From Sphingomonas limnosediminicola (GTDB lineage: Bacteria; Pseudomonadota; Alphaproteobacteria; Sphingomonadales; Sphingomonadaceae): 64,000 nucleotides of DNA. The stretch's first letter is position 1. The number at the start of each line of letters is the position of its first letter. Of this stretch, positions 62,520-64,000 are shown piece by piece. The notes beneath the pieces were generated by a model. It was not told where the DNA came from and did no database searches. It was given only the letters and a program-made list of their open reading frames with translations. Where the stretch lies: contig NZ_BAABBM010000001.1 of NCBI RefSeq assembly GCF_039537965.1, positions 1,054,001-1,118,000 on the forward strand. Direction: 5' to 3'. A program made the position numbers and the translations under genes.

Positions 62520-62649
62520 CCGTGATCATCAGGTCGGCATTCCCGTCACCTTCATGTCGCTGTCGGCGGCCCTGAGCTGTTTTCCGGTCGGCGAGACTTT
62601 ACGACACAAGTGCGAATCCGCGATAGACGCCCGGACAAGGGGGCAAGGA
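62520..62649 (+). promoter_or_regulatory. Intergenic region before second L,D-transpeptidase
   Basis: 130 bases with no supported gene. An AAGGGGGCAAGGA stretch at 62636-62648 contains the ribosome binding site for the downstream ATG at 62650. No clear terminator for the phytochrome gene is seen, so read-through is possible. Confidence 0.35.
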
Positions 62650-63654
62650 ATGGCCAGAAGAGCGTTCCGGTTCACTGCAGCGGCACTGCTGACGGCGCTG
62701 GCCGCGGCGCCGCTCGTGGCGCAAGGCGCCAAGACTTCGGCGCAGCTCGAGCTCGCGCGGCAGGCGGACAAGCTAAAACCCGGCGAATGGGTGTGGCGGC
62801 CCGACATTGCGCGCGACGGCCCGGTGCTCGTCTACGTCGACCTCACCCGGCAACGGGCTACAGTCTACCGCAACGGCGTTCGCATCGGCGTCAGCACCAT
62901 TTCGTCAGGCAAGGACGGTCACGAAACGCCGACCGGCGTGTTCACCATCCTCGAAAAGGACAAGGACCACCGCTCGCGCACCTACGACGATGCGCCGATG
63001 CCCTTTCAGCAGCGGCTGACTTGGATGGGTGTCGCGATGCATGCGGGCAACTTGCCGGGCTATCCGGCGAGCCACGGCTGCGTCCGCCTGCCGATGGAGT
63101 TCGCCAAGAAACTGTTCGACGTCACGCCGATGGGCGGCACGGTCGTGATCGCCGGCGGCAATGAGGACCCGGTGAAGCGCCCCGCCGCAGGCGTTCTCGC
63201 ACCAGTCATGGCCGGCGTGACCAAGGTGCCGGCAATGCCGCTCTCGCCCGACGGCAAGTTCACCTGGAACCCCGCTGCCGCGCCGACGGGACCGGTGTCG
63301 ATTATCATTTCGACGAAGGATCAGCAGGTTGTGGTACTGCGCAACGGCGTCGAGATCGGCCGCGCGCACGCGGTCGTCGCATCGCAGACCGATCAGCCGC
63401 AGGTGATGACGCTGACCGGCGGCGCGAAACCGGAGTGGATCCAAGTCGGCGTCGGCAGCCTGACCGGCGAACCCGCCGAAATCATCAGCACCGAACGCGT
63501 CGAGCAGATGCACCTTCCGCAGGAATTCGTCACGAATATGCGATCAGTGATCCAACCTGGAACCACGGTGCTCGTCACGCAGGCCAGCGTGAACGCGGCA
63601 TCAACGGGCGTGCAACAAACTGTCATGGATGCCGGCGACGACATCAAACAATAG
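62650..63654 (+). CDS. L,D-transpeptidase, ErfK/YbiS/YkuD family
   Basis: A periplasmic peptidoglycan cross-linking or protein-anchoring enzyme of 334 residues. ATG at 62650 (MARRAFRFTAAALLTALAAA) begins a signal peptide; the in-frame start at 62554 lacks one. The YkuD domain lies at about 55-175: VLVYVDLTRQRATVYRNGVR, STISSGKDGHETPTGVFTIL and the active site AMHAGNLPGYPASHGCVRLP (Cys 144, His 142). The C-terminal 150 residues repeat a similar strand-rich pattern (VSIIISTKDQQVVVLRNGVE) but without a second active site, suggesting a degenerate duplicate domain. Confidence 0.93.
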   Translation: MARRAFRFTAAALLTALAAAPLVAQGAKTSAQLELARQADKLKPGEWVWRPDIARDGPVLVYVDLTRQRATVYRNGVRIGVSTISSGKDGHETPTGVFTILEKDKDHRSRTYDDAPMPFQQRLTWMGVAMHAGNLPGYPASHGCVRLPMEFAKKLFDVTPMGGTVVIAGGNEDPVKRPAAGVLAPVMAGVTKVPAMPLSPDGKFTWNPAAAPTGPVSIIISTKDQQVVVLRNGVEIGRAHAVVASQTDQPQVMTLTGGAKPEWIQVGVGSLTGEPAEIISTERVEQMHLPQEFVTNMRSVIQPGTTVLVTQASVNAASTGVQQTVMDAGDDIKQ

Positions 63655-63811
63655 CGCTGGAATTAGGGGCTGCTGGAAGTGCCCTTTGCGACGGGCCAGG
63701 ACGCTGTCAGGTCTGTAACTTTGGGTCGCTTTTTCCCCTTGGTGACGCAAATTCCACAGATCATGACGCCTTAGGCGAACCGCTACGCAGCCAAGTCGCT
63801 TAGGGCGACGC

Positions 63812-64000
63812 ATGCCGATTTACCGATTGCAGTTCGTTGATTGCTTCAGTGGCAAGATCTTGCGTGCTCGCGCATTCGAGGCACCGACTGACGAAGCTGC
63901 CATTACTTACGCCGAAGGCGCTCGTGGATTGGCTCCGATGGAACTCTGGAACGCAGAACGGATGATCAGGAACTGGGACGCCTTCCCTCCGATCGCGTGA
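63812..64000 (+). CDS. Small hypothetical protein
   Basis: A 62-residue protein, MPIYRLQFVDCFSGKILRAR followed by an acidic Ala-rich helix and PMELWNAERMIRNWDAF. The strand-strand-helix pattern (YRLQFVD, ILRARAFEA, DEAAITYAEG) and the PMELW segment recall short conserved hypothetical proteins that I remember from sphingomonads. It ends exactly at the window edge with TGA. 157 bases of non-coding DNA precede it. Function unknown. Confidence 0.75.
   Translation: MPIYRLQFVDCFSGKILRARAFEAPTDEAAITYAEGARGLAPMELWNAERMIRNWDAFPPIA

Noticed and set aside
62476..62580. Minus-strand frame reading ADLMITVIRMVDFLSTDSTL under the phytochrome 3' end
   Set aside because: The peptide looks protein-like, but the frame has no supported start or ribosome binding site, and it overlaps the end of a well-supported gene; kept only as a note.
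63655..63811. GCGAC...GTCGC followed by TTTTT near 63688-63740 as a terminator
   Set aside because: The loop would be more than 30 bases with a 5-base stem, too weak to call.
1..64000. CRISPR arrays, insertion sequences, prophage or toxin-antitoxin modules
   Set aside because: No regularly spaced repeats, transposase motifs, terminal inverted repeats, integrases or paired small toxin-antitoxin genes were seen on reading both strands.

Overview
The window is a GC-rich, densely coding chromosomal segment with no rRNA, tRNA, prophage, insertion sequence or CRISPR array that I can see. Gene content points to an alphaproteobacterium, most likely of the order Sphingomonadales. The signs are a MucR-type Cys-Asp-His-His zinc finger regulator, a Fur with the alphaproteobacterial HHDHLIDVETG motif, a YlxR domain fused to an L7Ae-like domain, a bacteriophytochrome with an HWE-type kinase beside heme oxygenase, and the order rimP-nusA-ylxR-infB-rbfA-truB-rpsO-pnp. 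This placement rests on family knowledge, not on a search.

Layout. 1-6315: a cell-surface/exopolysaccharide region (sugar-phosphate transferase cut by the left edge, an uncharacterised protein, a WecG/TagA/CpsF glycosyltransferase, a Gfo/Idh/MocA dehydrogenase, a SleB-type cell wall hydrolase, an FkbM methyltransferase). 6667-9843: a DUF1996 exported protein with a Pro-Thr linker, a TadG-like protein and a hypothetical gene. 10010-14426: SelO, AstD and a YcbB-type L,D-transpeptidase. 14485-24362: DnaB, Dcd, kynureninase, DoxX, an FMN reductase, RNase R, an unknown membrane-anchored protein, a YbiI-like zinc finger protein and an M28 peptidase. 24461-30650: valine catabolism (mmsA, isobutyryl-CoA dehydrogenase, 3-hydroxyisobutyryl-CoA hydrolase, enoyl-CoA hydratase, mmsB), interrupted by two small exported proteins.

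30661-42347: cytochrome c' and cytochrome b561, a NifU-like Fe-S carrier, tsaB, rimI, mucR, fur, an acyltransferase, miaB, phoH, ybeY, corC, lnt and metK, with a VOC-family gene on the opposite strand. This long run couples Fe-S supply, tRNA modification, ribosome maturation and envelope lipid assembly; many genes overlap by 1-4 bases. 42410-45929: trmB, a PQQ-type sugar dehydrogenase and a type III polyketide synthase with an ICMT-like methyltransferase, a probable phenolic lipid pathway. 46055-58334: the translation/RNA block rimP to pnp, with a GNAT, a Crp-family regulator and thymidine kinase between rbfA and truB. 58486-64000: a YkgJ-type protein, heme oxygenase plus bacteriophytochrome, a second L,D-transpeptidase and a small hypothetical protein.

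The points most worth a second look are a probable CTG start in a CTGA overlap for the cytochrome b gene, a 64-codon reading frame joined by TAGTG to rbfA, a 20-base dyad in front of metK resembling operators of S-adenosyl-cycle regulators, the polyketide synthase/methyltransferase pair, the Arg-Gly-Asp-rich tail of PNPase, and three uncharacterised proteins (1432-2301, 21391-22677, 25980-26417). I did not find a clearly new multi-gene defence or mobile system.
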